From Acinetobacter calcoaceticus ANC 3811 (lineage in GTDB: Bacteria; Pseudomonadota; Gammaproteobacteria; Pseudomonadales; Moraxellaceae): 64,000 nucleotides of DNA. This document shows positions 1 to 9,308 of this stretch, in pieces (the stretch's first letter is position 1; every line of letters begins with the position of its first letter). The stretch is taken from NCBI RefSeq assembly GCF_000399665.1, contig NZ_KB976986.1, forward strand, positions 3,218,733 to 3,282,732. The letters run 5' to 3'. Below the pieces are notes generated by a model that saw nothing but the letters and a program-made list of their open reading frames with translations, was not told the origin of the DNA and did not search any database. The position numbers were made by a program, and so were the translations under genes.

Positions 1-815
1 AGGCTGTTCAGCAAGATTCGTCAGTTGCATTATTTGAATTCTTAGGTCACTTACCGTGGTCTGGGGTGATGAATGTCTTGGCAACGATTTTGGTGGTTTT
101 ATTTTTTGTCACCTCTGCTGACTCGGGGGCATTAGTCACCGATTACTTAACGGCTAAATCTGAAAACTCACCCACTTGGCAGCGTCTGTTTTGGACGGTA
201 CTCATGGCTGTGCTCGCAATTATTTTATTGCTAGTCGGTGGCCTAGCCGCACTTCAGGCTTCCATCATTATGAGTGCATTGCCTTTTACTGTCGTCATGC
301 TCTTAATGAGTTGGGGTTTAATAAAGGCCTTGCATCTTGATGTCACGAAAATGACAGCAATTCAAGAAGCACGCATTACACCACGTGCCATTCATAATCC
401 ACGAAGCTGGCAACAGCGTTTAGGGTTAATCATGCACTATCCTCATAATGAAGAAGAGGTTCGTGAATATATTGAGAAACAAGTAGCGGGTGCATTTGAA
501 AATATTCAACATGAATTTAGACGTCGTCATCTTGAGGTTTCAATTAGCCAACTTGAAGATAGTATGCAACTTCGGGTAGACCATCACAATGAAATTAATT
601 TTATTTATAAAGTTGTTCCACGTGAAACAGTACCGCCAAGTTTTTTAATTGGGCGTACTGAAGCCGAAGATGGACAATATTTTCAAGCTGAAGTTTTCTT
701 AAGAGAGGGTGGCCAGAACTATGATGTAATGGATTGGACGCAAGAAGATTTAATTCAAGACATTATTGATCAATATGAACGTCATCTGTATTTCTTGAAT
801 GTTGTGCGAAGCTAA
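1..815 (+). CDS. betT: BCCT-family choline/betaine transporter, C-terminal part (5' truncated by window)
   Basis: The reading frame is open from the first bases of the window, so this is the 3' part of a longer gene; the GTG near 66 is internal. The visible protein has the last membrane segments of a BCCT carrier (VLATILVVLFFVTSADSGA and two further hydrophobic stretches) followed by a cytoplasmic tail of about 150 residues containing the conserved end segment QYERHLYFL. A tail of this length is typical of BetT, the proton-driven choline transporter, where it takes part in osmotic sensing. I infer choline uptake for glycine betaine synthesis; the bet enzyme genes would lie upstream, outside the window. 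Substrate assignment within the BCCT family is less certain than the family itself. Confidence 0.88.
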   Translation, partial: AVQQDSSVALFEFLGHLPWSGVMNVLATILVVLFFVTSADSGALVTDYLTAKSENSPTWQRLFWTVLMAVLAIILLLVGGLAALQASIIMSALPFTVVMLLMSWGLIKALHLDVTKMTAIQEARITPRAIHNPRSWQQRLGLIMHYPHNEEEVREYIEKQVAGAFENIQHEFRRRHLEVSISQLEDSMQLRVDHHNEINFIYKVVPRETVPPSFLIGRTEAEDGQYFQAEVFLREGGQNYDVMDWTQEDLIQDIIDQYERHLYFLNVVRS

Positions 816-827
816 TATTTAGGTGTA

Positions 828-857
828 AAAAAAGGACTCAATTGAGTCCTTTTTTAA
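828..857. terminator. Bidirectional intrinsic terminator
   Basis: The stem AAGGACTCAATTGAGTCCTT is a perfect palindrome flanked by A-run and T-run. It lies between the convergent betT and porin genes and can serve both. Confidence 0.9.
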
Positions 858-875
858 TTCGATTTCTAAATTAAA

Positions 876-1775
876 TTAGAAACGGAATTTAGCATTTAAG
901 CCGATAGTTTGTGTATCGTAGCTAGACTTTTTAACGTCAGCTTTCATGTACGATGCACCAACTGCTAAAGCTGGAGTAATGAAGTAGTTTACGTTACCAC
1001 CCCAAGCTTGACGGAATTCACCAAGGTCATTACCTTTGATGTCAGCTACGCCATCGTTACCGATGAAAGATGCGCCAACACTTAACTTAGGAGTTAAGTA
1101 AAGGTCAGTTTTCAAACCGTATTGGTTTTCTTGACCGAAAGCACCAGCAGCTTCAAAACCAATTGCCATGTTAGTTCCATCGATTGGACCTACATATTTA
1201 GCACGTGCAGTAATAGCATCTTGGTCATCTTGAATCGCAGCAGTTTGGTTTACAGCAGAGTAGATACCGTTGCTGATGATGCCAAAGTTGTCTAAAGCGA
1301 ATTGGTTAGCAACACTTGTATAACCAACAGTCATCAAGAAGTTAGGTAACAACATAGCACCAACTTCTAATGCATAACGGTCACCGTTGTCATCTTTAGA
1401 GTTGTTGTTTTTACCATCAACATCAGTGTGGTTGTAAGTTGCGCTAGCATATACAGGAAGGTAAGGAGTAGGAACGTAAGCCTCGCCTTTAACACCGTAA
1501 GTACCAATGTGGTAGTTTACGTTGCCTTGGTCATACTGTTGGTAGCTATAACCTAAAGATACGCTAGAAGCTTGGTTCAAGAAAGCCGCTTCAGCTAAAG
1601 GACCTTTAGTGGTATCAACATTTTTTAAATAGTATGTACCAGCAACGTCACCAGTGAAGTTTTTATCGTTTGCAGTTGTGTCAACATATTCAGATTGACC
1701 TTGAACTTCAAATTGATAAGCATGAGCACCGGTCATGGCTAATAATACAGCAGTGGCTAAACCAAGTTTTTTCAT
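876..1775 (-). CDS. omp33-36: Omp33-36 type outer membrane porin
   Basis: The protein begins MKKLGLATAVLLAMTGAHA, a signal peptide with an AxA cleavage site followed by YQFEVQGQ. It ends in ...LNAKFRF, with the terminal Phe expected of an outer membrane beta-barrel. The sequence matches what I know of Acinetobacter Omp33-36 (Omp34), a water/small solute channel whose loss is associated with reduced carbapenem susceptibility and which has been implicated in cytotoxicity. The ATG at 1775 is preferred over the upstream in-frame codons because it gives the clean signal peptide and has GGAA about 8 bases upstream. The middle of the barrel carries Asn/Asp-rich loop sequence (KNNNSKDDNGDR), which probably faces outside and varies among strains. 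Confidence 0.9.
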   Translation of the reverse strand: MKKLGLATAVLLAMTGAHAYQFEVQGQSEYVDTTANDKNFTGDVAGTYYLKNVDTTKGPLAEAAFLNQASSVSLGYSYQQYDQGNVNYHIGTYGVKGEAYVPTPYLPVYASATYNHTDVDGKNNNSKDDNGDRYALEVGAMLLPNFLMTVGYTSVANQFALDNFGIISNGIYSAVNQTAAIQDDQDAITARAKYVGPIDGTNMAIGFEAAGAFGQENQYGLKTDLYLTPKLSVGASFIGNDGVADIKGNDLGEFRQAWGGNVNYFITPALAVGASYMKADVKKSSYDTQTIGLNAKFRF

Positions 1776-2229
1776 AATCATTTCCAGCAATAACAAGAGA
1801 TAAAGCTGGGGTCATTGTATTGTAACAATTTATGAAGTCAATAATGAAAAAAGAGAATGTTAAAGATATTTGACACTTATGTTAAAATTGGTGAAAAACT
1901 AATCAAATGAAAAGTAAATTGTCAACCTGATAAAAAAATGAACATTTACAAGAGGCTAATAATTATATTTCATAGGGAATTTAGTAGTAAATGTTAAAAA
2001 ATAATTACAATTACAATTGAAAAAATAGATTAATGTAATCGGTTTTAACGTTAAGTAAATTGTAGAGTTGCTTACATGTTGGGTAAAAAACCATCAATTT
2101 ATTATCGAATTTATAATATTTTGAGGAATAGTTAACAATATTTCGATTAGTTTAACTAAAAAATTTAACTATTTTTAATTATTATATAAGTGAATAAAAT
2201 AAAAGAAATCTCTATTTTAAGTTGAAAAA

Positions 2230-2264
2230 TCGATTAAATTTTAAATTCTGATTAATTTAATCGA
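2230..2264. repeat. Perfect inverted repeat, 11-bp arms
   Basis: TCGATTAAATT at 2230-2240 and AATTTAATCGA at 2254-2264 are exact reverse complements separated by 13 bases. No T-run follows, so it looks more like a protein-binding site or cruciform than a terminator. Function unknown. Confidence 0.6.
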
Positions 2265-2339
2265 CTTTACAAAAGTAGAGATAGGTCACATAATTCAATT
2301 GCAAAGTTCACTACCTAACGTTTTTAGGATTTAAAGTGC

Positions 2340-2411
2340 TTGCCCTAATACGATGTGTGTTGCACATCAGATTTTACGAGCTCAGCTTTCCCCAAGGTTG
2401 AGCTTTTTTTT
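2340..2411 (+). ncRNA. Candidate small RNA ending in an intrinsic terminator
   Basis: A hairpin GATGTG-TGTTG-CACATC (2352-2368) is followed by a terminator-like hairpin AGCTCA...TGAGCT (2379-2404) and eight T residues. No open reading frame precedes it on this strand for over 500 bases, which suggests the terminator ends a short untranslated transcript. A TAATAC box at 2347 could be a -10 element, in which case the first hairpin would be at the 5' end, but the -35 is unconvincing. The 5' end given is a guess. Confidence 0.35.
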
Positions 2412-2474
2412 ATCTATAAGAAAATCTTAAAATTATAATAATAATTACATGAAATTTATTTAAAAAAATATTAA

Positions 2475-2560
2475 GCCAAAAAGAACCCAGCTTAAAGCTG
2501 GGTAGTGGATGCTGGGAGAAGTGCATCCAAGAGGATAATTAAATATGTTTTAGTATCATC
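2475..2560 (-). ncRNA. Candidate small RNA on the minus strand
   Basis: Read on the minus strand, a stem TGGATGC...GCATCCA (2506-2529) with a pyrimidine-rich loop is followed by AACCCAGC-TTTAA-GCTGGGTT and then TTCTTTTT, a good intrinsic terminator (2480-2504). No coding sequence on the minus strand leads into it. The 5' end is not defined by a clear promoter. On the plus strand the same block carries AGAGGATAATTAAATATG, but the ATG is followed two codons later by a stop. Confidence 0.35.
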
Positions 2561-2782
2561 ACTAAATTTCTTTCATCTGTAAAATAGAGTTTTTTTATAA
2601 AAAACATTCAATTTTTCGATACTAATTATTTAAGCTTACTCAAATGTAGAAGCCGTATAATTATTAAAAGAGAAATGAAGGTTTTATTGATGAAATTCTA
2701 GTTATTAAAATGCTAGGATGAATTTAAGCCTAATTTATATCGTATTAAAAATGGCAGGACATTTACGGAGTACCAGCTAGAA

Positions 2783-4492
2783 ATGTCAGGATTACGTTCA
2801 GAACATATTAGTAATCGACTGTTCTTTTTCATGCTGGTTATTATTTTGTCTTTATTATTCATGGCAGTACCACTTATTGTGGGAAGCTATCAGGATTATA
2901 TAAAAACTAGACAGGCCTTAGCCGAAATAAAAAGTTTAAGAGCAGTAGCTGATATTGCCTATAAAATTTCTAAGGAGCGTGCTCCAGCTAATAAAATGAT
3001 GTCGAGCAGTCCTAGTGATTTATTAAAGAATCAGCAAGAATTAAAAAAATTTCGTTTAACTGTCGATACGCAAATTGATACAAGCATTCTTATTTTAAAA
3101 CAAGCTGGTTATGTTTCGTTAGCAAACGAGTTGCAAACCAATTTCAAAGAAAATCTTAGACAAGCTCGACGCGTCGTTGATTATTACGGTGAAACTCCCT
3201 ATGGAGCCAGAACTTCTGTTCAAATGGATAATGCCATTTTGGGAATGTTTGGAGTCTGGGATCAGTGTAGGGAAATACTGCAAAAACTAATGTTGCAGCT
3301 AAAAAGTAAAGATAGCCGTATTTCTAATTACTTTACACTCATTATCGTTCTGACGGACATGCGTGATCAAGCGGGACGGATGGCATCTAATATTATTGCT
3401 CCTGTGAGCTTTAATGAAGAAATTCCAAGTAATAATCGCGCGCGCTCTCTACAAACTCAGCATCAATCTAGATATTTATGGATTTTGGTTGATACCTTGC
3501 AGCCTGAACAGGCAAAGACCCCTGAATACCGTCGGTTATATGCCCGAGTGAAATCAGAATTTATAGATAAGGGTATTCCGATAGTACAAAACTTATTAGA
3601 AGAAAGCCAAAAAGGGGAGCCATATGATTTAAATGGCACTCAATTGACAGAAGCAATCGTGGGTAAATTTACCACTGTGGTTGATTTACAAAGTTATATT
3701 CTTGATGAAAGTGTCGTGATTGCAACTCAAGAAAATATAATTGCTCGAAATGGTTTTCTTTTAACTTTATTAATTTCTTTAATTTCTTTAGCCACAGCGT
3801 TACTTACGCTTAATTATGCGCAAAGAAGGGTATTTTCTCCCTTAATAAAAGCAAGAACTTTAATTTTAGATTTATCGCGTAGTTCTAATCATTGGACAGA
3901 TGAGATGAATATGACAACAAAAGGTGAATTCCTTTCCCTTTTTGAAGCGATTGATCGATTACAGCGTATGTTGCAGCAGCGCGATGCTTTTGAATTTCAA
4001 TTAAAGAATATTGCCAATACAGACCCATTAACTGGTGTGTCTAACCGTTTAGCTTTATCTGAATATTTAAAAATTGTTGAAAGTTATCCTCAAAAATTTA
4101 CGCAGACTTGTTTAATGATTATAGATATTGATCGTTTTAAACAGGTGAATGACCAATATGGGCATATTGTGGGTGACCATGTCATTGTCAGTATTGCCGA
4201 GCAATTAAAGCAGAATATTCGAAGTTCGGATTTAATTGTTCGTTATGGTGGAGATGAGTTTTTAATATTATTAGAACAGGTGCAATTTGTAGATGCCCGT
4301 CTTTTAGCAGAGAAAATTCGGATTGCGATTTCTTTAGAAGAGATCTGTTTATCTGGTTCAGATGAAAAATTGCATGTGTCTGTGAGTATTGGTTTTGCCA
4401 TAGGTGCGGCGAGTTGGATAGAGCTTTTAGAGAAAGCCGACCGTTCACTATTAAGAGCTAAAGCTCGAGGACGAAATGCAGTTGAGGGGTAA
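2783..4492 (+). CDS. Membrane-bound diguanylate cyclase (GGDEF domain)
   Basis: A 569-residue protein with one N-terminal membrane segment (about residues 14-33), a periplasmic sensor region of about 290 residues that I do not recognise, a second membrane segment (about 323-346), a short linker and a C-terminal GGDEF domain. The active-site motif RYGGDEF is intact (GGDEF at 489-493), and an RSSD allosteric I-site sits exactly five residues before it. The domain start motif DPLTGVSNR is also present. It should therefore make cyclic di-GMP with product inhibition. No EAL domain is present. The ATG at 2783 has GGAG 12 bases upstream. The signal sensed is unknown; the gene stands alone between terminators. 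Confidence 0.9.
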   Translation: MSGLRSEHISNRLFFFMLVIILSLLFMAVPLIVGSYQDYIKTRQALAEIKSLRAVADIAYKISKERAPANKMMSSSPSDLLKNQQELKKFRLTVDTQIDTSILILKQAGYVSLANELQTNFKENLRQARRVVDYYGETPYGARTSVQMDNAILGMFGVWDQCREILQKLMLQLKSKDSRISNYFTLIIVLTDMRDQAGRMASNIIAPVSFNEEIPSNNRARSLQTQHQSRYLWILVDTLQPEQAKTPEYRRLYARVKSEFIDKGIPIVQNLLEESQKGEPYDLNGTQLTEAIVGKFTTVVDLQSYILDESVVIATQENIIARNGFLLTLLISLISLATALLTLNYAQRRVFSPLIKARTLILDLSRSSNHWTDEMNMTTKGEFLSLFEAIDRLQRMLQQRDAFEFQLKNIANTDPLTGVSNRLALSEYLKIVESYPQKFTQTCLMIIDIDRFKQVNDQYGHIVGDHVIVSIAEQLKQNIRSSDLIVRYGGDEFLILLEQVQFVDARLLAEKIRIAISLEEICLSGSDEKLHVSVSIGFAIGAASWIELLEKADRSLLRAKARGRNAVEG

Positions 4493-4521
4493 AAAAGCCG
4501 GAAATGATTTCCGGCTTTTTA
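4493..4521. terminator. Bidirectional intrinsic terminator
   Basis: AAGCCGGAAA and TTTCCGGCTT form a strong stem flanked by A and T runs, placed between the convergent cyclase and uvrA genes. Confidence 0.92.
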
Positions 4522-4530
4522 TTTAATAAA

Positions 4531-7362
4531 TTACTTCAACATCGGCTTTAAGAAGCGCCCAGTGTGGGAAATCTCAACCTCGGCCACTTGTTCAGGCGTA
4601 CCTTCAGCAATGATCATGCCACCACCTGAACCACCTTCTGGACCTAAGTCCACAACCCAGTCCGCTGTTTTAATGACATCAAGGTTATGTTCAATCACAA
4701 CAATGGTATTACCCTTGTTACGTAGCTCATGCAAAATGTCGAGTAACTTAGCAATATCATGGAAATGTAGACCTGTTGTTGGTTCATCCAAGATATATAA
4801 AGTTTTACCCGTATCTCGTTTTGCTAACTCACGTGCCAGTTTTACACGTTGTGCTTCACCACCAGATAAGGTCGTAGCAGCTTGACCTAAACGAATATAG
4901 CCTAAGCCCACCTGAGTTAAGGTTTCTAAGCGGCGATGGATAACTGGAATTGCACTAAAGAATTCAGCAGCATCTTCAACAGTCATTTCTAAAACATCAG
5001 AAATGTTTTTGCCTTTATAGCCCACTTCTAGCGTTTCACGGTTATAACGTTTGCCATGACATGCATCGCAAGGCACATACATATCTGGTAAGAAGTGCAT
5101 TGCAACTTTAATCATGCCGTCGCCTTCACAGGCTTCACAGCGTCCGCCTTTTACGTTGAACGAGAAACGACCAGCGCTATAACCACGCGCTTTTGCCTCT
5201 GGCGTTTGAGAAAATAACTCACGGATTGGCGTAAATAAGCCTGTATACGTTGCAGGATTAGAGCGTGGTGTACGTCCAATCGGGCTTTGGTCAATATCAA
5301 CCACTTTATCTAGATGTTGAAGACCATCGATTGAATCAAACTTCTCGGCTGTTAATGTGGTTGCACCATTGAGCTGTGTAGCTGCTAATGGAAGCAAAGT
5401 ACGGTTAATCAGCGTCGATTTTCCTGAACCTGAAACGCCAGTCACACAAGTCATAATGCCGAGCGGAATGGTTAAATCGACATTTTTTAAGTTATGACCT
5501 GCTGCACCTGAAAGTTTAATGAACTCATCTGGGCGTGGTGATTGAGTCCGTTGTTTTGGTATCTCAATTTTGCGTTTGCCCGAAAGGTACTGGCCTGTGA
5601 GTGAATCAGCATGGTTGGCCAATTCATCATAAGTTCCTTCGGCAATAATCACGCCACCATGTATTCCAGCTCCCGGACCGATATCAATAATATGGTCGGC
5701 CGCACGAATTGCATCCTCATCGTGTTCAACGACTAACACCGTATTACCTAAATCACGTAAGCGAATCAGCGTTTGTAATAGGCGATCATTATCGCGTTGA
5801 TGTAAGCCAATCGATGGTTCATCAAGGACATACATTACGCCCATTAAACCTGCACCAATTTGTGAGGCTAAACGGATACGCTGTGCTTCACCGCCCGATA
5901 AGGTTTCGGCAGAACGAGCTAAACTTAAATAGTTCAGTCCAACACTCACCAAGAAATGTAAACGCTCTCGAATCTCTTTAAAGATTTTATCGGCAATTTC
6001 ACCTTTAGCACCTTCAAGGTTCAAGTCTTGATAATAATTTTCGGCATCACCAATCGACATGCGGGTAATGTCGGCAATCGTTTTATCTTTAACGCGAACA
6101 TGACGTGAAATTTCATTTAGACGTGAGCCATCACATGCATCACACGCTGCATTAGAAAGGTATTGAGCTAAATCATCTCGTACATAGTTACTTTCAGTTT
6201 CACGATAACGACGTTCAAGGTGCGGTAAAATTCCTTCAAACGGTTGTACGCGTGTATGTTTACGACCGCGCTCATCGATATAACTTAAATCGACTTTTTC
6301 TTTGCCAGTGCCTTGTAAGAATTTCTTTTGAGTATCTTTATCTAACTGATTCCAAGGCGTATCAAGTTGAAAACCAAAATGATCGGCAACTTTTTGTAGC
6401 ATCGAATAGTAATACGGACGCTGACGATCCCACCCACGGATAGCACCTTCACTAACCGCAAGATCAGGATTTGGAATGAGCTTTTCAGAGCTAAAATGAC
6501 TGCGTGTACCTAAACCATCACAAACAGGGCAGGCACCGAACGGATTGTTAAATGAAAACAAACGTGGCTCAAGCTCTGCGACTGCGCGATCACACTCAGG
6601 GCATGAATGCTTCGCAGAAAAAACGCGATCTGGGTGTTCACCGTTCATCCATGACAAAACAGCAATATCGCCACCTAAACGTAATGCAGTTTCAAATGAT
6701 TCCGCAATACGGTTGCCTAAGTCTTCACGTACTTTAAAACGGTCAACCACAACTTCGATGGTGTGCTTTTTCTTTTTGTCGAGTTCGGGTGGCGTATCAA
6801 TATCAATGATTTCACCATCAACACGGGCACGAACAAAACCTTGACCTTGCAGTTGTTCGAACAGGTTACTGTATTCACCTTTACGCTCGCGAACCACAGG
6901 GGCAAGCAACATGAGTGCTGTGCCTTCTTCAAGTGTTTTTACCGCATCGACCATTTCAGAAATAGTTTGCGCAACCATCGGTAAGTCGTGTTCAGGGCAA
7001 TATGGCGTACCGACACGTGCATAAAGCAAACGCAAATAGTCATAAATTTCGGTAATCGTACCAACCGTTGAACGTGGGTTATGACTCGTTGATTTTTGCT
7101 CAATGGCAATCGCTGGAGATAAACCTTCAATCGAATCGACTTCTGGCTTTTCCATTTGCGATAAAAACTGGCGAGCATAGGCCGAAAGCGATTCGACGTA
7201 ACGGCGTTGTCCTTCGGCGTAAAGGGTATCGAAGGCAAGAGAAGATTTTCCTGAACCTGATAACCCCGTAATTACCACAAACTTATCGCGTGGAATATCG
7301 AGAGACACATTTTTTAAATTATGGGTACGTGCGCCTCGAATACGGATATGACTTTGGCTCAT
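4531..7362 (-). CDS. uvrA: UvrA, excinuclease ABC subunit A
   Basis: UvrA is the damage-recognition ATPase of nucleotide excision repair; it forms the UvrA2-UvrB complex on DNA. The 943-residue protein has two ABC ATPase halves, with Walker A GLSGSGKS (33-40) and GVSGSGKS, and an LSGGEAQR signature in each half. Zn-binding Cys clusters are present (CPECDRAV... and CEACEGDGM...[10 protein letters not shown]). The length is normal for the family. The ATG at 7362 ([19 protein letters not shown]) is chosen over the upstream TTG because it matches the family N-terminus and has GAGAT upstream. No LexA box is evident, which fits the lack of a canonical LexA in Acinetobacter. Confidence 0.98.
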   Translation of the reverse strand: MSQSHIRIRGARTHNLKNVSLDIPRDKFVVITGLSGSGKSSLAFDTLYAEGQRRYVESLSAYARQFLSQMEKPEVDSIEGLSPAIAIEQKSTSHNPRSTVGTITEIYDYLRLLYARVGTPYCPEHDLPMVAQTISEMVDAVKTLEEGTALMLLAPVVRERKGEYSNLFEQLQGQGFVRARVDGEIIDIDTPPELDKKKKHTIEVVVDRFKVREDLGNRIAESFETALRLGGDIAVLSWMNGEHPDRVFSAKHSCPECDRAVAELEPRLFSFNNPFGACPVCDGLGTRSHFSSEKLIPNPDLAVSEGAIRGWDRQRPYYYSMLQKVADHFGFQLDTPWNQLDKDTQKKFLQGTGKEKVDLSYIDERGRKHTRVQPFEGILPHLERRYRETESNYVRDDLAQYLSNAACDACDGSRLNEISRHVRVKDKTIADITRMSIGDAENYYQDLNLEGAKGEIADKIFKEIRERLHFLVSVGLNYLSLARSAETLSGGEAQRIRLASQIGAGLMGVMYVLDEPSIGLHQRDNDRLLQTLIRLRDLGNTVLVVEHDEDAIRAADHIIDIGPGAGIHGGVIIAEGTYDELANHADSLTGQYLSGKRKIEIPKQRTQSPRPDEFIKLSGAAGHNLKNVDLTIPLGIMTCVTGVSGSGKSTLINRTLLPLAATQLNGATTLTAEKFDSIDGLQHLDKVVDIDQSPIGRTPRSNPATYTGLFTPIRELFSQTPEAKARGYSAGRFSFNVKGGRCEACEGDGMIKVAMHFLPDMYVPCDACHGKRYNRETLEVGYKGKNISDVLEMTVEDAAEFFSAIPVIHRRLETLTQVGLGYIRLGQAATTLSGGEAQRVKLARELAKRDTGKTLYILDEPTTGLHFHDIAKLLDILHELRNKGNTIVVIEHNLDVIKTADWVVDLGPEGGSGGGMIIAEGTPEQVAEVEISHTGRFLKPMLK

Positions 7363-7448
7363 AAAACATCTCAATTATGTATTAATGAAAATTTAGGTGT
7401 TGTTTTGATTAGCACAGGGAGATGTGGCTATTTATAAACAACAGACCC

Positions 7449-7478
7449 TATATATGATAACGATTTAAAATTGTTCAA
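7449..7478 (-). promoter_or_regulatory. Probable uvrA promoter
   Basis: On the minus strand TTGAAC is followed after 18 bases by TATATA. This would give a leader of about 80 bases before the uvrA ATG. Confidence 0.4.
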
Positions 7479-7623
7479 GTGCTACAAAATGATTTAAAGC
7501 GACAAATTGTGACGGTTAAACGACAATCGACAAAATTTGTTTAAATAAGCAGGTTGTATTTTTACCATTCCTCTCTTTTGATTTCTACTTCTTAGCAAAT
7601 TTTATTGAGCAACATAATTTTAC

Positions 7624-7638
7624 TAGACGACTGGTCTA
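7624..7638. promoter_or_regulatory. TetR-family operator (TAGAC-N5-GTCTA)
   Basis: TAGACGACTGGTCTA has perfect 5-bp arms and lies about 20 bases upstream of the TetR start codon. This half-site is the type bound by NemR/AcuR-like TetR regulators, so autoregulation is likely. A related TAGAC...GTCTA palindrome occurs at 48961-48976. Confidence 0.7.
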
Positions 7639-7659
7639 ATAGTGGAGTATGGTGTTTAC

Positions 7660-8262
7660 ATGAAACGATTAAATAAAAGCGAAACCACGCGACAACATAT
7701 TTTGGATACGAGCTTTGAACTGGTATTACACAAAGGATTTGTCGGTGTTGGTTTGCAAGAAATTTTAAAGACGTGTGACGTACCTAAAGGTTCGTTCTAT
7801 CACTACTTTGCTTCGAAAGAGGCATTTGGTTGTGCCTTGCTAGAGCAATATATGGCCAACTATAAAGTTCGTATGGAACAGCTTTGGCAGCACAGTGAAC
7901 AAAGTGCCCATGCTCGTTTAATGGCGTTGTGGCAGGCGTGGATTGATGATCCAGTATATGGCAGCTGGGCTGAAAATTGCCTGATTGTGAAGTTAGCGGC
8001 AGAGGTTTCTGACTTGTCAGAAGATATGCGCCAAATTCTGAATGACGGTGTGTACAAATTAACGCAGCGTCTGGCTTTGCTACTCAAAGAAGGGCAACAA
8101 GAAGGATCAATTCCAAAACATATTGAACCTTTGAAAACTGCGCAAGTCATGTATCAGTTATGGTTAGGTGCAGCTTTACTCACAAAATTGTCGCAAGACA
8201 AAGCACATCTACATCTAGCTTTAGAAACGACCCAACAACTCTTAAAACCGATAGAGGAATAA
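7660..8262 (+). CDS. TetR/AcrR-family transcriptional regulator
   Basis: The N-terminal 60 residues form a TetR helix-turn-helix (QHILDTSFELVLHKGF...CDVPKGSFYHYFASKEAF), and the C-terminal part is the ligand-binding/dimerisation domain. The sequence resembles the NemR/AcuR group that senses electrophiles or small acids, an inference from sequence style. The ATG at 7660 (MKRLNKSETTRQ) is preferred to a GTG 18 bases earlier because the HTH begins where expected. It is followed after 3 bases by an MDR-family reductase, so the two form an operon, and the TAGAC-N5-GTCTA palindrome just upstream is the likely operator. Confidence 0.88.
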   Translation: MKRLNKSETTRQHILDTSFELVLHKGFVGVGLQEILKTCDVPKGSFYHYFASKEAFGCALLEQYMANYKVRMEQLWQHSEQSAHARLMALWQAWIDDPVYGSWAENCLIVKLAAEVSDLSEDMRQILNDGVYKLTQRLALLLKEGQQEGSIPKHIEPLKTAQVMYQLWLGAALLTKLSQDKAHLHLALETTQQLLKPIEE

Positions 8263-8265
8263 ATA

Positions 8266-9243
8266 ATGCGAAGTATTATCCATGGTAATTTTGGCGAACC
8301 TGTAGACGTTTTAGAGCAGGCGGATATGCCAAAGCCAGAACCAAAAGCAGGCGAAGTACGTATTAAAACCATCATGTCTCCAATCCATAATCATGATGTA
8401 TGGACAGTACGTGGAAGCTATGGCTACAAGCCAACTTTACCTGCGATTGGTGGTAGTGAAGCCGTTGGTGTTGTAGATGCGTTAGGTGAAGGCGTTACTC
8501 ATGTACAAATAGGGCAACGTATCGCAGTGGCAGCTGTGCATGGCAGTTGGGCTGAATACTTTATTGCACCAGCTCAAGGGCTTATTCCACTCAATAATGA
8601 AATTGATGATGAGACAGCAGCGCAGTTGATTGGTATGCCAATTAGTGCCCTTATGCTACTCGACTTTGTTAGCGTTCAACCGGGTCAATGGCTCATTCAA
8701 AACACAGCGAACGGTGCAGTAGGTAAAACAGTTGCGATGATTGCTCAGGCACGTGGTTTACCAGTGATTAATCTGGTTCGTCGTACTGACGCAATTGCTG
8801 AGATGCAAGCATTAGGCATTCAACATGTAGTTGCGACTGATCAGCCAAACTGGAAAGAGCAAGTTAAACAGATTCACGGTGACCAACCTCTCATTGCCGG
8901 CGTGGACTCGATTGGTGGAAGCGCAAGTGGTGAAATGCTGAATTTGCTCAGTGAAAATAGCCTATTGGTTTCGTTTGGTAGTATGACTGGTGAAACCATG
9001 CAAATTTCATCGGGCGATTTGATTTTCAAACAAGCAACAGTAAAAGGTTTCTGGGCGAGTGTAGTCAACAAAGAAATGCCAGCAGAACGTAAAAAAGAAC
9101 TGATTGTTGAGCTATTGACGTTGGCAACTCAGAAAAAATTAATCCTTCCTGTAGAAGGTGTGTTTAGTTTTGATGAGATTAAAACAGCTGCACAAAGAGC
9201 AACGCAAGGTGCTCGCCAAGGCAAAGTATTGTTAAAGCCGTAA
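8266..9243 (+). CDS. MDR-family (zinc-independent) NAD(P)H-dependent reductase
   Basis: A 325-residue medium-chain dehydrogenase/reductase. It has an N-terminal GroES-like domain and a Rossmann domain with the loop NTANGAVGKT (normally NAASGAVGQ). The usual catalytic and structural zinc ligands are absent, as in quinone oxidoreductases and 2-enoyl thioester reductases. It probably reduces an alpha,beta-unsaturated carbonyl or quinone. The gene starts 3 bases after the TetR stop and is presumably controlled by it through the operator at 7624-7638, which suggests induction by its own electrophilic substrate. The exact substrate cannot be read from sequence. Confidence 0.85.
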   Translation: MRSIIHGNFGEPVDVLEQADMPKPEPKAGEVRIKTIMSPIHNHDVWTVRGSYGYKPTLPAIGGSEAVGVVDALGEGVTHVQIGQRIAVAAVHGSWAEYFIAPAQGLIPLNNEIDDETAAQLIGMPISALMLLDFVSVQPGQWLIQNTANGAVGKTVAMIAQARGLPVINLVRRTDAIAEMQALGIQHVVATDQPNWKEQVKQIHGDQPLIAGVDSIGGSASGEMLNLLSENSLLVSFGSMTGETMQISSGDLIFKQATVKGFWASVVNKEMPAERKKELIVELLTLATQKKLILPVEGVFSFDEIKTAAQRATQGARQGKVLLKP

Positions 9244-9249
9244 CACACT

Positions 9250-9279
9250 AAAAGATCAGTCGAGAGACTGATCTTTTTT
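9250..9279 (+). terminator. Intrinsic terminator of the TetR-reductase operon
   Basis: AAGATCAGTC-GAGA-GACTGATCTT followed by a T-run, immediately after the stop codon. Confidence 0.92.
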
Positions 9280-9308
9280 CATATCTTTAAAATAAAAAGG
9301 AAAACTAT

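Larger units (their letters stand above)
1776..2782. other. Long AT-rich intergenic region without a convincing gene
   Basis: About 1 kb between the divergent porin and diguanylate cyclase genes. No protein-coding frame of useful length is visible. It contains an 11-bp-arm inverted repeat (2230-2264), a two-hairpin element ending in a T-run (2352-2411) and a two-hairpin element whose T-run faces the minus strand (2477-2529). Promoters for the porin and the cyclase must also lie here, but I cannot assign them. Confidence 0.6.

Noticed and set aside
2522..2556. AGAGGATAATTAAATATG as the start of a plus-strand gene
   Set aside because: The ATG is followed by TTT TAG, so no protein results.
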